From: Helicobacter sp.
GTDB taxonomy: Bacteria; Campylobacterota; Campylobacteria; Campylobacterales; Helicobacteraceae
Direction of reading: 5' to 3'
Length of the DNA: 35,942 bases
NCBI GenBank assembly: GCA_029264775.1
Contig: JARHYT010000089.1
Location: 1 to 35,942, forward strand
A program made the translations under genes and the position numbers. Every line of letters begins with the position of its first letter. Positions within the stretch are counted from its first letter, which is position 1. The notes beneath the pieces were generated by a model. It made no database searches and was not told where the DNA came from. It saw nothing but the letters and a program-made list of their open reading frames with translations. This document shows positions 16,040-25,188 of the stretch, piece after piece.

Positions 16040-17362
16040 TTAATCTAGTGGCCACTCACGCACAGCTCTGATATCATACTTGTTTATAATATCAAAATAT
16101 GCCTTTGTTGCATTATCATCATCATGATAGTTTGAATCTACATAAATATTTCTAAACTTTTGTAGCTCATCACCGAGGTTAAATGGCACATTATCCAAAG
16201 GAGTAATAAGCACTTTAACACTTCTTGTTCTTGAGTTAGGATCAAAAAGTTTTACATGTTGAATAATAACTTTTTGTAAAGTTGCTCGCAAATTATCACT
16301 TAAATATGGACTTTCTTTAACAAGTGTAATCATCCCTGCACGAGATGCTTCTAATTCAGAATAATACTTAGCCGTAATTCTTTTTTTCTTTTCAGCTCTC
16401 ATCAATTCTTGCTCTTTTGTAAGTGGTATATTTTTATTAAACGCAAAGAATCTTTTATTTGACAATGTAAATAATGTATCTGCTAGCGTATCAGCTTTAA
16501 TATACACTCTAGCTTCTTGCAATTCAAAATCATACATTTTTAAAATTGTAATTGCTGAGTCAAATATCCCTTGAACTTCATCGTCATACTCTTTTTGCAA
16601 TCTATCATACTCTTTACCATACTTCTCCCTGATCTCCCTTGCCTCGCGTGTCTTGATAGCATGCATTTCTTTGAATTCTTTTACTTCCTCATTCTCTTTG
16701 CATTCCCCACACTTACAGCCATGTTGATGACTTCCTTTCGATTCCAAAAGCATACCAAAATGCTCTATCTCATCATATATTTCTCCTATTTGCTTATCTC
16801 TGTCCTCTCTTAATTTACTCACTTTATTATTATATTTTTCATCAGCATCATCGAAATCCTTGCTAATTTTTTGAATCAAAGCGATGTTTTTCAACAGAAT
16901 ACTTGGCATTGTCTTATATCTATATGCTTTTGAATGCATCTTTGTTTTTAGATCAACTCTAAGGTTAGAAACATCCGATTTCAATACACATTGTTCAACA
17001 CCATAGCTATCCAAGTCATCTACCACTAGATTAGATTCACTACTGCATTCAAACCTATTAGGTACAAATTTATTCACATCTTGCCCAAAATTACTAACAA
17101 TATCACCAAACGCCTTTTGTTTTAACTGATAATCAGTTAGAGAAATTTCAAAACCAGCATTTTTCAACCCAAATAATGTAGTATTTAAATCCTTGAATTG
17201 ACATTTAGCATACTTATCATCTCCATAACAAGAATATTCAATGCCCAACGACTTGACATCCTTAAGACTAGATTCTACTAACTCTAATGCTGTGGTTTTA
17301 CCAAAACTCACTCCGCAAGACATAGCACACATAGCACCTATAGCAAATACTTTCTTTAGCAT
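16040..17362 (-). CDS. Unrecognised exported coiled-coil protein with a His/Cys cluster
   Basis: I do not recognise this 440-residue protein. The ATG at 17362 is preferred over the in-frame ATG at 17380 because AAAGGA lies before it and the protein then begins with a clean signal peptide, MLKKVFAIGAMCAMSCGVSFG, cleaved before KTTA. There is no lipobox in the right place. The mature N-terminal part has four cysteines (YSCYGDDKYAKCQF, FECSSES, EQCVLK) that could form two disulfides. Residues of about 155-265 are highly charged and helical, broken by SHQHGCKCGECKENEE, a His/Cys cluster able to bind metal. A second mostly helical part follows. No neighbour suggests a pathway; it is monocistronic and the next gene, gmhA, is 409 bases away. 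Confidence 0.8.
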   Translation of the reverse strand: MLKKVFAIGAMCAMSCGVSFGKTTALELVESSLKDVKSLGIEYSCYGDDKYAKCQFKDLNTTLFGLKNAGFEISLTDYQLKQKAFGDIVSNFGQDVNKFVPNRFECSSESNLVVDDLDSYGVEQCVLKSDVSNLRVDLKTKMHSKAYRYKTMPSILLKNIALIQKISKDFDDADEKYNNKVSKLREDRDKQIGEIYDEIEHFGMLLESKGSHQHGCKCGECKENEEVKEFKEMHAIKTREAREIREKYGKEYDRLQKEYDDEVQGIFDSAITILKMYDFELQEARVYIKADTLADTLFTLSNKRFFAFNKNIPLTKEQELMRAEKKKRITAKYYSELEASRAGMITLVKESPYLSDNLRATLQKVIIQHVKLFDPNSRTRSVKVLITPLDNVPFNLGDELQKFRNIYVDSNYHDDDNATKAYFDIINKYDIRAVREWPLD

Positions 17363-17771
17363 TACATTGTATCCTTTCATTGTACTTGAAATAAAAATAA
17401 ATTCGTTTATGATAATGTTTTTTACATTAAATTTTTATTAATCTTTGCTTAAAATCAATATATTTCTTCATTTTTACAAAATATTTATAGATAATCTATA
17501 AAAAGTATATTAACAATCAATCACATACGATTCTATATCCATACGCAGTTTGAGTATAGCAATGATTAAAAATAAAGATAATTAAGAAAATTACGACTAT
17601 ACAAGTAAAACATATAAGCAATATGTCTTCTCAATGAGACAAATATTTTAATTAGATTATCTACTATTCAAAACCTGATAAAACACATAAGCGTTAAAAT
17701 TACAACTAAAACACAAACTTTTAAATACTTATTGTGTTTAACAATAACATGTTAGGCGATGCAATAAAAAC
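17363..17771. other. Intergenic region between gmhA and the exported coiled-coil gene
   Basis: About 409 AT-rich bases with many stops in all frames. A small dyad, TGTCTTCTCAATGAGACA, lies near 17623-17640. I see no gene, RNA or clear terminator. The part next to 17362 should hold the promoter of the exported protein gene. Confidence 0.5.
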
Positions 17772-18341
17772 CTAGGCAACAAAGCTTTGTTCAACCATAT
17801 CACATAAAATATGAATACATATAATATGAATCTCCTGTATGCGTGGCGTATCATTGCTAGGAGCTATTATACTATAATCACAAAGACTCTTAATAGCACC
17901 TCCATCCTTACCGCTTAGAGATATTGTAACGCAATTTGTTTTGTTTGCTACCTCTAGTGCATTAATAACATTTTGAGAGTTACCGCTAGTAGATATTCCT
18001 ATTAACACATCGCCGGGCTCAATTAATGCTTCCACCTGACGACTAAACACAAAATCATAGCCATAATCATTTGCAATTGCAGTAATTGCAGATGTATCTG
18101 TGCTTAATGCTACGGCATGTAGCCCCTTACGCTCCCTTTTATACCTGCCAGTTAATTCTGCAGCAAAATGCTGACTATCAGCAGCACTTCCACCATTTCC
18201 ACAAATTAAAACTTTTTTATTATTTTTTAATGCTTTTATTATAGCATTGCCCGCATCAAGTATAATCGGCGAGAGATTCTCTAATGCCCTTTGCGTATCA
18301 TTCAAGTGTGCTCTAAATTCGTCCTTTATGAAACTTAACAT
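17772..18341 (-). CDS. gmhA: Sedoheptulose-7-phosphate isomerase GmhA
   Basis: GmhA makes D-glycero-D-manno-heptose 7-phosphate, the first step toward ADP-heptose for the LPS inner core. The protein is a single SIS domain: VLICGNGGSAADSQHFAAEL followed by TGRYKRERKGLHAVAL, DVLIGISTSGNSQNVINALE and the C-terminal EIHIICIHILCDMVEQ helix. The ATG at 18341 (MLSFIKDEF, 189 residues) is chosen because GGAGG lies six bases before it; an in-frame TTG two codons earlier overlaps the spacer and is unlikely. The gene stands alone; gmhB lies 5 kb away in a purine-gene operon, rather than in one heptose cluster. Confidence 0.96.
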   Translation of the reverse strand: MLSFIKDEFRAHLNDTQRALENLSPIILDAGNAIIKALKNNKKVLICGNGGSAADSQHFAAELTGRYKRERKGLHAVALSTDTSAITAIANDYGYDFVFSRQVEALIEPGDVLIGISTSGNSQNVINALEVANKTNCVTISLSGKDGGAIKSLCDYSIIAPSNDTPRIQEIHIICIHILCDMVEQSFVA

Positions 18342-18459
18342 AATCAACCTCCATGCTCAAATCAATACTATGCTATTTTAGCTAATTTTCAACAACAAAG
18401 TATATAGAACAATAATATTACAATGTATTGCATATTTCACACATAAAACTTAAGTTATG

Positions 18460-20466
18460 TTAAAATTTATGCTTATTAGAATCATCTAAAATCTTTTGAA
18501 CTATAGACTGCATATTTTGTGCAATTTCATCTGTTTGATTAGCTATTGACGCATTTTCTTGAGTTATAGTTTCAAGTTTTGATGCAACATCGCTAATATG
18601 TTGAATACTTTGTGTTTGCTCTTTAATGGAGCTTGACATATCATTAACAGATAGTATTAACGCATTTGCATTATTTTCAATATCGCCAAGCGATTTGTTC
18701 GTTCTCTCTGCTAGATTCCTAACCTCATCTGCTACTACCGCAAAACCTCTACCATGTTCTCCCGCTCTTGCTGCTTCTATTGCTGCATTTAATGCTAATA
18801 GATTTGTTTGATCTGCTATATCTTTTATTATGCCTATAATAGATTTGATCTCATCTGCTTGTTTTGTTAAATCACTCATAGAGTTAGACATATTTTGCAT
18901 TGCTTCATGCATATGTTCAACTGACTTAGTATTATCATTTAAAGAAGCTACCTGATGGTTTGAAGCTGAAATAAGACTTTGAACCATATTAAACAAATTA
19001 TTTGCATTATTACTAAGTTCTGTTGCAATAGTATTTGAATCCCTTAAAACCTGCCCTATGCTAGAACCAAGCATATTTATATTAATTGCCATTTCTAGTA
19101 TTTTACCCTCAAGCTCTGCCGTGTCTGTGCGACTTCTATAATCATTCATAGAATAAGTATTCAATGTATTGGATATTATTGTTAAATTGCTATCGAGTAT
19201 TGCCAAAATATCGTTAATAACATTCTTTAGAGACTCCAACTGAGGAGATGAAGTGTCAGAAATAATTCTATTTGAAAAATTACCATGCTTAGCCTCGCCT
19301 GCAACTTTCAATGTTTCCTCAATAAAAGCTCTATCTTTATCCAAATCGCTTTGTGTTTGAATAATATTCTGATTTATCTGTGCAGCCATAACACCCAATT
19401 CATCTTTAGAGTTAAATTTTATCAATTTTGCTTCTTTGGTTTGGTGGTTTATATATGCAAATAAAGATTGCAAACCTTCTTGAATCATGCTAATCGGTTT
19501 TAATTGCATATGCAATACAAAATATGTAACAACGATAACAACAAGTGAAACACAGATAAAAATTACAATACCAATGAATAATGACCTTCTTGAACTATCT
19601 GAAATGATATCCATGCCTTCACCTGCACAAATAGAATAACTTATGCTATTTTTTGTAACATGATTACAAACGCCAAGCCTATCCACACCTTGAGACGATA
19701 TATATCTAAAAAGCTTCATATCGCCAGCTTCTTTAGACTTCTCGTAGAATTGCTTTGTCCCATTGTTAGGATGTAAAAAAGTCATGCTCTTATCTTTTGC
19801 AACAAAAACTGCTTGTTCTGCATCTAAACCAAAAAGTCTAGCTGGCATTTTTTCAAATTGATTCTGTAAGCTCGATAGCGGTGTATCTATAGATAAAACA
19901 CCAATAGTTTTCCCATTTTTCACAAGTGCAATTGAAAAGGTAAATGTGATTAATTTGCTTACAAAATCTTCATATGCGGGTGTCATTATAGCACCTTTAT
20001 TGCTTATTGCACTTTTATACCAACCTCTAGTGGTTGAATCAAAACTCTCAACTCTCCCTGTTCCCTTACCATATGTCCTAAATGGAACATTTGCTGCATC
20101 TGATTCTATGTCGCTTACTATCATGCTACCATCTGCAACGCCGATATAAGCTGCTAAATGAGCACCACCAAGTTTAAAACCAAATAGCAAAGGACCAACA
20201 TTCTTTACTAAATCCGCTGTTGAACTCAATTGTTCATCTGGCAAAGACAATATATGATGTGCTAAAAGATTTAAAGAATCTATTCTGTCTTGGCTAAACA
20301 TATCTGTTGCTAAACTAGCCATTGTAACATAATCCATTTCCGCTTTTGTCGTTTGCTCAAATAGGTTGTTATTATTTGAAACCATATTTATGGATTGCAA
20401 AACTATTAAACCAAAAAGTATAACTATTGTAACTATAGTGGTTACTTTCATCTTAATGCTACTCAT
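18460..20466 (-). CDS. Transmembrane chemoreceptor with a periplasmic dCache sensor
   Basis: A 668-residue methyl-accepting chemotaxis protein of the inner membrane. Order: first transmembrane helix ([17 protein letters not shown]), a periplasmic region of about 250 residues with dCache hallmarks ([49 protein letters not shown]), a second transmembrane helix ([20 protein letters not shown]), a HAMP-like region, and the cytoplasmic signalling hairpin with [20 protein letters not shown] and [18 protein letters not shown]. It should relay ligand binding to CheA/CheW. dCache domains often bind amino acids or organic acids; the ligand here cannot be read. ATG at 20466 is preferred because GAGGGG precedes it; an in-frame GTG lies eight codons upstream. 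Confidence 0.95.
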   Translation of the reverse strand: MSSIKMKVTTIVTIVILFGLIVLQSINMVSNNNNLFEQTTKAEMDYVTMASLATDMFSQDRIDSLNLLAHHILSLPDEQLSSTADLVKNVGPLLFGFKLGGAHLAAYIGVADGSMIVSDIESDAANVPFRTYGKGTGRVESFDSTTRGWYKSAISNKGAIMTPAYEDFVSKLITFTFSIALVKNGKTIGVLSIDTPLSSLQNQFEKMPARLFGLDAEQAVFVAKDKSMTFLHPNNGTKQFYEKSKEAGDMKLFRYISSQGVDRLGVCNHVTKNSISYSICAGEGMDIISDSSRRSLFIGIVIFICVSLVVIVVTYFVLHMQLKPISMIQEGLQSLFAYINHQTKEAKLIKFNSKDELGVMAAQINQNIIQTQSDLDKDRAFIEETLKVAGEAKHGNFSNRIISDTSSPQLESLKNVINDILAILDSNLTIISNTLNTYSMNDYRSRTDTAELEGKILEMAININMLGSSIGQVLRDSNTIATELSNNANNLFNMVQSLISASNHQVASLNDNTKSVEHMHEAMQNMSNSMSDLTKQADEIKSIIGIIKDIADQTNLLALNAAIEAARAGEHGRGFAVVADEVRNLAERTNKSLGDIENNANALILSVNDMSSSIKEQTQSIQHISDVASKLETITQENASIANQTDEIAQNMQSIVQKILDDSNKHKF

Positions 20467-20634
20467 ACAAAACAACCCCTCACCATACACATACTAAAAT
20501 CTTAAAGCATCAATACAATAAAAACTATCATAATGGTTATATAATATCTAGATTACAAATTATACTAAAAAATATTAAAATTAAATAAATTTATTTTATT
20601 TATTATAGATTAACGCAATAAAATTCTGCTTTGA

Positions 20635-20640
20635 TATAAT
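20635..20640 (+). promoter_or_regulatory. -10 box for hemN
   Basis: TATAAT in TTTGATATAAT, 25 bases before the hemN ATG and followed by an AAGGGAAG ribosome-binding site. Confidence 0.6.
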
Positions 20641-20665
20641 ACATTAAATCAAATAAGGGAAGTAT

Positions 20666-22045
20666 ATGTCTGAAAAAATAGATTTTGAGAAATTAGCGAA
20701 GTATTCAAAGCCCGGACCAAGATATACAAGTTACCCAACTGCCAATGAATTTAAAAAAGATTTTGATTCAAGCATGTTGTTGCAAGCTTTCAATAGGGCT
20801 GATTCCATTTATAAAGACAAAAATTTATCATTATATGTGCATTTACCTTTCTGTAAAAGTGCATGCTATTTTTGTGGTTGCAATGTAATTTATACAAGCA
20901 AAGAAGATAAAAAAGATAGATATATATCATATTTACAAAAAGAGTTAAATATGCTGGCAGAATCAATGAACACAAAAAGAGAAGTAATTCAGTTTCATTT
21001 TGGTGGCGGAACACCAACATTTTTCAATGCTACACAATTACAACAAATCATGAATATGATAAGGAATATATTCATAAATTTTTCAAATCAATGTGAAATA
21101 AGCTGTGAAATTGATCCGCGACATTTCACACAGGAACAAATGAAGGTTTTAAGCGATTGCGGATTCAATAGGGTTAGCTTTGGAGTGCAAGATTTTGACT
21201 CTGATGTACAACAACAAATCAACAGAATCCAACCTTTTGATATAGTTAGAAATAGTGTAGAGCTAGCTAGAAAATATGGTATCAAATCAATCAATTTTGA
21301 TTTAATATACGGGCTACCAAAACAAAATGAAGAAAGTTTTCAAGATACTCTGCGATCTGTTTTAAAATTATCTCCGGATAGACTTGCAATATTCAATTAT
21401 GCACATGTCCCATGGGTTAAAAAAACAATGAGAAAAATTGATGAATCAAGCCTTCCTATCCCTAAACAAAAACTGCAGATTCTAAAAAATACTATTAGTT
21501 TTCTTACCTCAAATGGTTATGATATGATAGGTATGGATCATTTCGCAAAAAAAAGTGATGAATTATGCAAAGCACAAAGAAAAGGGGAATTGCGTAGAAA
21601 CTTTCAAGGATATACAACAAAAGGATTTTCGCAAACTATTGGTATAGGGCTTACCTCAATAGGCGAAGGAGTGGATTATTACACACAAAATTTTAAAGAC
21701 ATGACAAGCTATGAGCAAGCTCTTGATAATGGCATATTGCCTGTAGCACAAGGTATTATGCTAGATTTAGAGGATATATTAAGAAAAGAAGTTATTATGG
21801 GTTTAATGAATAATTCAAAGCTTGATTTTGACAGCATTTCACACGAATTTAGTATAGATTTTCATACACATTTTGAACATGAGTTGGAACAACTAAAACC
21901 TATGCAAGATTTAGAGTTATTAGAAATTAATGATAATAGTCTTGAGGTAACATCAACAGGAAAAATGCTTATTAGAAATATAGCGATGGTGTTTGACACT
22001 TATTTAACTAACAATTTAGTAAAACAATTTAGTAAAACAATTTAA
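20666..22045 (+). CDS. hemN: Oxygen-independent coproporphyrinogen III oxidase HemN
   Basis: HemN is a radical SAM enzyme that decarboxylates coproporphyrinogen III to protoporphyrinogen IX without oxygen, in heme synthesis. The 459-residue length matches true HemN. Near the N-terminus is PRYTSYPTANEF, and CKSACYFCGCN provides Cys63, Cys67 and Cys70 for the 4Fe-4S cluster plus Cys72, the pattern that separates HemN from HemW-type homologues. FHFGGGTPTFF, VSFGVQDFDSDVQQQINRIQ and GMDHFAKKSDELCKAQ are further family blocks. It is followed after 22 bases by the FeS protein gene, an order also known for HP0665-HP0666 in H. pylori. Confidence 0.96.
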   Translation: MSEKIDFEKLAKYSKPGPRYTSYPTANEFKKDFDSSMLLQAFNRADSIYKDKNLSLYVHLPFCKSACYFCGCNVIYTSKEDKKDRYISYLQKELNMLAESMNTKREVIQFHFGGGTPTFFNATQLQQIMNMIRNIFINFSNQCEISCEIDPRHFTQEQMKVLSDCGFNRVSFGVQDFDSDVQQQINRIQPFDIVRNSVELARKYGIKSINFDLIYGLPKQNEESFQDTLRSVLKLSPDRLAIFNYAHVPWVKKTMRKIDESSLPIPKQKLQILKNTISFLTSNGYDMIGMDHFAKKSDELCKAQRKGELRRNFQGYTTKGFSQTIGIGLTSIGEGVDYYTQNFKDMTSYEQALDNGILPVAQGIMLDLEDILRKEVIMGLMNNSKLDFDSISHEFSIDFHTHFEHELEQLKPMQDLELLEINDNSLEVTSTGKMLIRNIAMVFDTYLTNNLVKQFSKTI

Positions 22046-22067
22046 GTAGATTATATGAGGAAACAAA

Positions 22068-23387
22068 ATGAGTAGTAATTCACATAGCAACCCAAGCATA
22101 TTAGAAAAGAGTGCAATGAGTTGTGTCAAATGTGCTAAATGTGTCCCAACATGCACAATATATTCTGTAAATAGAGATGAAATTACCTCGCCAAGAGGTT
22201 ATTTGGATTTAATGGGTGCTTATTCTGAAAATAGACTAGAGCTTGATATGCAATTAAAAGATTCTATAGAATCTTGTTTTTTATGTACTACCTGTGTTAG
22301 TCAATGCCCAATCAGCCTGCCAATTGATGTTGTTATACAAAGAGCTAGAGTTGATATTGCAAAAAAATATGGCATACCATTCTATAAAAAAATAGCATTT
22401 TACTTATTAGGAAAAAGAAGTGTATTAAATCTTGTTTTTTCAATGGGATATTATTTTAATCCCTGTTTATTTAAAACGCAAAATGGATTTAAGAAAATGA
22501 GATTTAAATTGCCAAAAATAGGTGATAGGGCTATAGCCCCACTACACTCAAAAAGTTTTTTGCAAACATATAATGGGCTTATAGAATCCAAAGCAAATTC
22601 AAGTAAATCTAGTCCAAAAAGAAAGGTGGGGATCTACATTGGCTGCTTAAGTAATTATAATTATAAAAATGTTGGCATTAGTTTATTAAAGATATTAGAC
22701 AAGTTAGGTATTGATGCGTTTATACCAAAAAAGCAAGAATGTTGTGGTGCTCCTGCATTTTTTAGTGGTGATATTAAAAATACTACAAAATTAATTAAAA
22801 AGAACTTGAATTATCTTATACCATTATTAGATGATATGGAAGCGTTATTAGTGCCGGAGGCTACATGTGCTGCTATGTTACTACATGATTGGAAAAATGC
22901 ATTAGACATTGAAAATGAAGTATTTGGAATTGACAATACAGAATATTTTGAAAAAATTAAGACTCTAGCTAGTAAAACATTTATGGCTAGTAAATGGTTA
23001 CATGATAATACAAATTTATATGAGATTCTAAAAAACGAGAACAAACAAGATGTTAAAGTCACATATCATGATCCATGCCATGCTAGAAAGACTTTAAATA
23101 TATATAAAGAACCAAGAGCATTATTGCATAATTTTAATTTAATAGAAATGAAAGATTGCAATGTGTGTTGTGGTTTTGGCGGTGTAACTATACAAAGTGA
23201 AAAATATCATTTAGCAAAATCTGTTGGGGATAAAAAAGCACATAATATAGCACAAAGTGGAGCTAGCATTGTAAGTGCTGAATGCAGTGCATGTCGTATG
23301 CAAATCGATGATTCCATGTCAAGAAATAATGTATCTGTAGAATTTAAACATCCCTTAGAACTCATTGCTAGCAATCTAAATTTGTAA
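22068..23387 (+). CDS. GlcF/GlpC-like (4Fe-4S) protein with CCG domains
   Basis: A 439-residue iron-sulfur electron-transfer subunit. Two ferredoxin-type motifs are complete: CVKCAKCVPTC (Cys19, 22, 25, 29) and CFLCTTCVSQCP (Cys70, 73, 76, 80). Two cysteine-rich CCG modules follow: ECCGAPAFFSG in the middle and CNVCCGFGGV near the C-terminus. This is the layout of glycolate oxidase GlcF, GlpC and lactate-utilisation LutA; the H. pylori homologue is usually annotated as a GlpC-type protein. The flavin subunit that would name its substrate is not adjacent, so glycolate, lactate or glycerol-3-phosphate cannot be chosen here. Probably co-transcribed with hemN. ATG preceded by GAGGAAACAAA. Confidence 0.9.
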   Translation: MSSNSHSNPSILEKSAMSCVKCAKCVPTCTIYSVNRDEITSPRGYLDLMGAYSENRLELDMQLKDSIESCFLCTTCVSQCPISLPIDVVIQRARVDIAKKYGIPFYKKIAFYLLGKRSVLNLVFSMGYYFNPCLFKTQNGFKKMRFKLPKIGDRAIAPLHSKSFLQTYNGLIESKANSSKSSPKRKVGIYIGCLSNYNYKNVGISLLKILDKLGIDAFIPKKQECCGAPAFFSGDIKNTTKLIKKNLNYLIPLLDDMEALLVPEATCAAMLLHDWKNALDIENEVFGIDNTEYFEKIKTLASKTFMASKWLHDNTNLYEILKNENKQDVKVTYHDPCHARKTLNIYKEPRALLHNFNLIEMKDCNVCCGFGGVTIQSEKYHLAKSVGDKKAHNIAQSGASIVSAECSACRMQIDDSMSRNNVSVEFKHPLELIASNLNL

Positions 23388-23572
23388 TCTTAAATATACA
23401 TACTGCTTATAAAACAAGAAACTACTATTTAAGACAAATCACTTATATTTTTGGATTCAAAAATATTAATAAATATTATAAAATTTATACGCGAATCGTT
23501 TTTTAATGACTAACATAAACCCCCTATCATAACACTTATACAATAAATTAGAATCTATAGGAGTTAAAAAAT

Positions 23573-23599
23573 ATGCTTAAAACAATTCTTTTGAATTAA
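23573..23599 (+). CDS. Possible eight-residue peptide (MLKTILLN) with a strong ribosome-binding site
   Basis: In the gap after the FeS protein gene, a TACAAT-like -10 sequence near 23539-23544 is followed by AGGAG eight bases before an ATG, but the frame stops after eight codons. The signals are better than expected for chance. It may be a leader or tiny peptide, or the intact 5' end of a gene whose body has been lost. It converges on gmhB. Confidence 0.2.
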   Translation: MLKTILLN

Positions 23600-23619
23600 C
23601 ATACAACACCAACAAAAAA

Positions 23620-24144
23620 TCATAAAGGTTTAAAATCTCTAAGGCTTGTTATTTTATGTATATCAAAATTAAGACTAATATCTTCAAATTCTTGATTGCT
23701 ATCCAACCTATTAATTAAATATAAATGTGGTATATTAGCACCTTTTCCTGCTAGTACATCACTTTGCTTATCCCCAACTAAAAGCGATTGAGTTAAATCT
23801 AGGTTTAAATCCTGTTGCGCTTGAGTAATCATGCCAAATGCTGGCTTACGCCTTATTGCATCATTTAATAGAGGACAAAAATAGATTCTATCAAGCACAA
23901 ATCCTAACTTTTTATATATAGTATCTTGCATATACTTGCTTATAAATAAAAAATCTTTTATAGAATAAAAACCCCTTTCAATGCCAGATTGATTCGTAAT
24001 TACTACTATTTTGTATCCACTTTTTTTAAACCTATCAACAGAGGCAAAAAAATCATCATAGAACACAAAATCTTCAACCTTATATACATATGAATAATCT
24101 ATATTGATCACACCATCCCTATCAAAAAATACTGCCTTATACAC
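23620..24144 (-). CDS. gmhB: D-glycero-beta-D-manno-heptose 1,7-bisphosphate 7-phosphatase GmhB
   Basis: GmhB removes the 7-phosphate of heptose bisphosphate in the ADP-heptose route. It is a single HAD domain of 174 residues: VFFDRDGVIN (Asp8, Asp10), VVITNQSGIERG (Thr/Asn/Gln motif II), RRKPAFGMI (motif III lysine) and LLVGDKQSDVLAGKGANI (motif IV Asp). In E. coli GmhB a zinc loop of the form CxH...CxC precedes the RKP segment; here only IYFCPLLNDAIRRKP is present, so the loop is shortened and lacks the other ligands. It starts nine bases after the radical SAM gene, in an operon led by purF. Function is likely retained because loop-less HAD phosphatases are common, though histidinol-phosphatase-type activity cannot be excluded. 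Confidence 0.88.
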   Translation of the reverse strand: MYKAVFFDRDGVINIDYSYVYKVEDFVFYDDFFASVDRFKKSGYKIVVITNQSGIERGFYSIKDFLFISKYMQDTIYKKLGFVLDRIYFCPLLNDAIRRKPAFGMITQAQQDLNLDLTQSLLVGDKQSDVLAGKGANIPHLYLINRLDSNQEFEDISLNFDIHKITSLRDFKPL

Positions 24145-24153
24145 TACGCAACC

Positions 24154-25188
24154 TTAATAATCAATACCCTCTTTCTTTAATCTCTCTCTTATATACCTCA
24201 TTTGTATATTTTTATCAAAGCACCACTTGGGAGCTAATAAGCTATCATCATGAGCACCAGCACTAACTCGCTGTATGACAATAGTTGGTGGTATAACTTT
24301 CAAAGATTGCGCTATGGCTTCACCATATTCTTCAAGTGTAATTGGTGTATATTCTCCCTTTTTATACATCCTTGCTAATGCTGTCCCTTCAACCACATAA
24401 AGCGGATGTATCTTTAAAGAATCAACTCCATAGCTAATTATAGTTTTTAAAGATTCTATCATCATTTCAACACTTTCATTAGGCAATCCATATATTAAAT
24501 GAGCACAAACTTTTATGCCTCTTTTTCTAGTTTCTTTAAAAAGATTCTCTACACCATCCATAGTGTGCCCACGATTTGTTATTTTTAGAGTTTCTTCATA
24601 AATTGATTGAATCCCATACTCAAGCCAAATCTCTTTTCCCTCATCTACAAATCTACCCAAAAAGTCAAGTAATTTAGAATCCACACAATCAACCCTAGTC
24701 CCTATACTCATGCCAACTACATTTGGCAACCTTAATGCCTTTGTATATAAAGCTTGCAAAGTATCAAATGGTGCATATGTATTTGTAAAACTTTGAAAAT
24801 ACACCATATATTTAGAAATTCCAAATTTATTCTTATGATAACTAGAATGATACAAAAACTGCTCTTCTAATTCCTTTAATTGTTGTGGTAACAATGGATT
24901 AGATTCTAGTGAAAAATTCATTTTAAGATTAGTAAAATTCTTTATGTCTTGCTTTGTTATAGTATCATGATTGATATTCTTTAATATACTCGTTTCTTCT
25001 TTATTTTGCTTTTTTTTCATGACTAATGATGGCGAGAATGTTTCATTTTTACAATATATACAGCCACCTTTTGCTACACTGCCATCTATATTTGGACATG
25101 TAAAGCCGCTAAGGGAAATAGGAATCTTCCTCACTTTTTGCCCAAATCTTTGTTTAAAATATCTCCCAACCGTTAGCATTATTTTCAC
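24154..25188 (-). CDS. Radical SAM protein, TIGR01212 / YhcC type
   Basis: A radical SAM enzyme of the YhcC family, related in fold to HemN and Elp3; its reaction is not established. The cluster motif is CPNIDGSVAKGGCIYC (Cys31, Cys43, Cys46), the wide spacing that marks this family, followed by YFQSFTNTYAP, MSIGTRVDCV, LEYGIQSIYEETLK, INRGH-like ITNRGHTMDGV and VCAHLIYGLPNE. Length with the GTG start at 25188 is 344 residues; an ATG at 25179 gives 341 and also has an AGGTG before it. The GTG lies immediately beside the purF stop, so the gene is translationally linked to purF; gmhB follows. Confidence 0.9.
   Translation of the reverse strand: MKIMLTVGRYFKQRFGQKVRKIPISLSGFTCPNIDGSVAKGGCIYCKNETFSPSLVMKKKQNKEETSILKNINHDTITKQDIKNFTNLKMNFSLESNPLLPQQLKELEEQFLYHSSYHKNKFGISKYMVYFQSFTNTYAPFDTLQALYTKALRLPNVVGMSIGTRVDCVDSKLLDFLGRFVDEGKEIWLEYGIQSIYEETLKITNRGHTMDGVENLFKETRKRGIKVCAHLIYGLPNESVEMMIESLKTIISYGVDSLKIHPLYVVEGTALARMYKKGEYTPITLEEYGEAIAQSLKVIPPTIVIQRVSAGAHDDSLLAPKWCFDKNIQMRYIRERLKKEGIDY

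Noticed and set aside
16571-16813. Hydrophobic plus-strand open frame inside the exported coiled-coil gene
   Set aside because: Reverse complements of Lys/Glu-rich codons read as Phe/Leu-rich frames, so the apparent membrane protein is an artefact.
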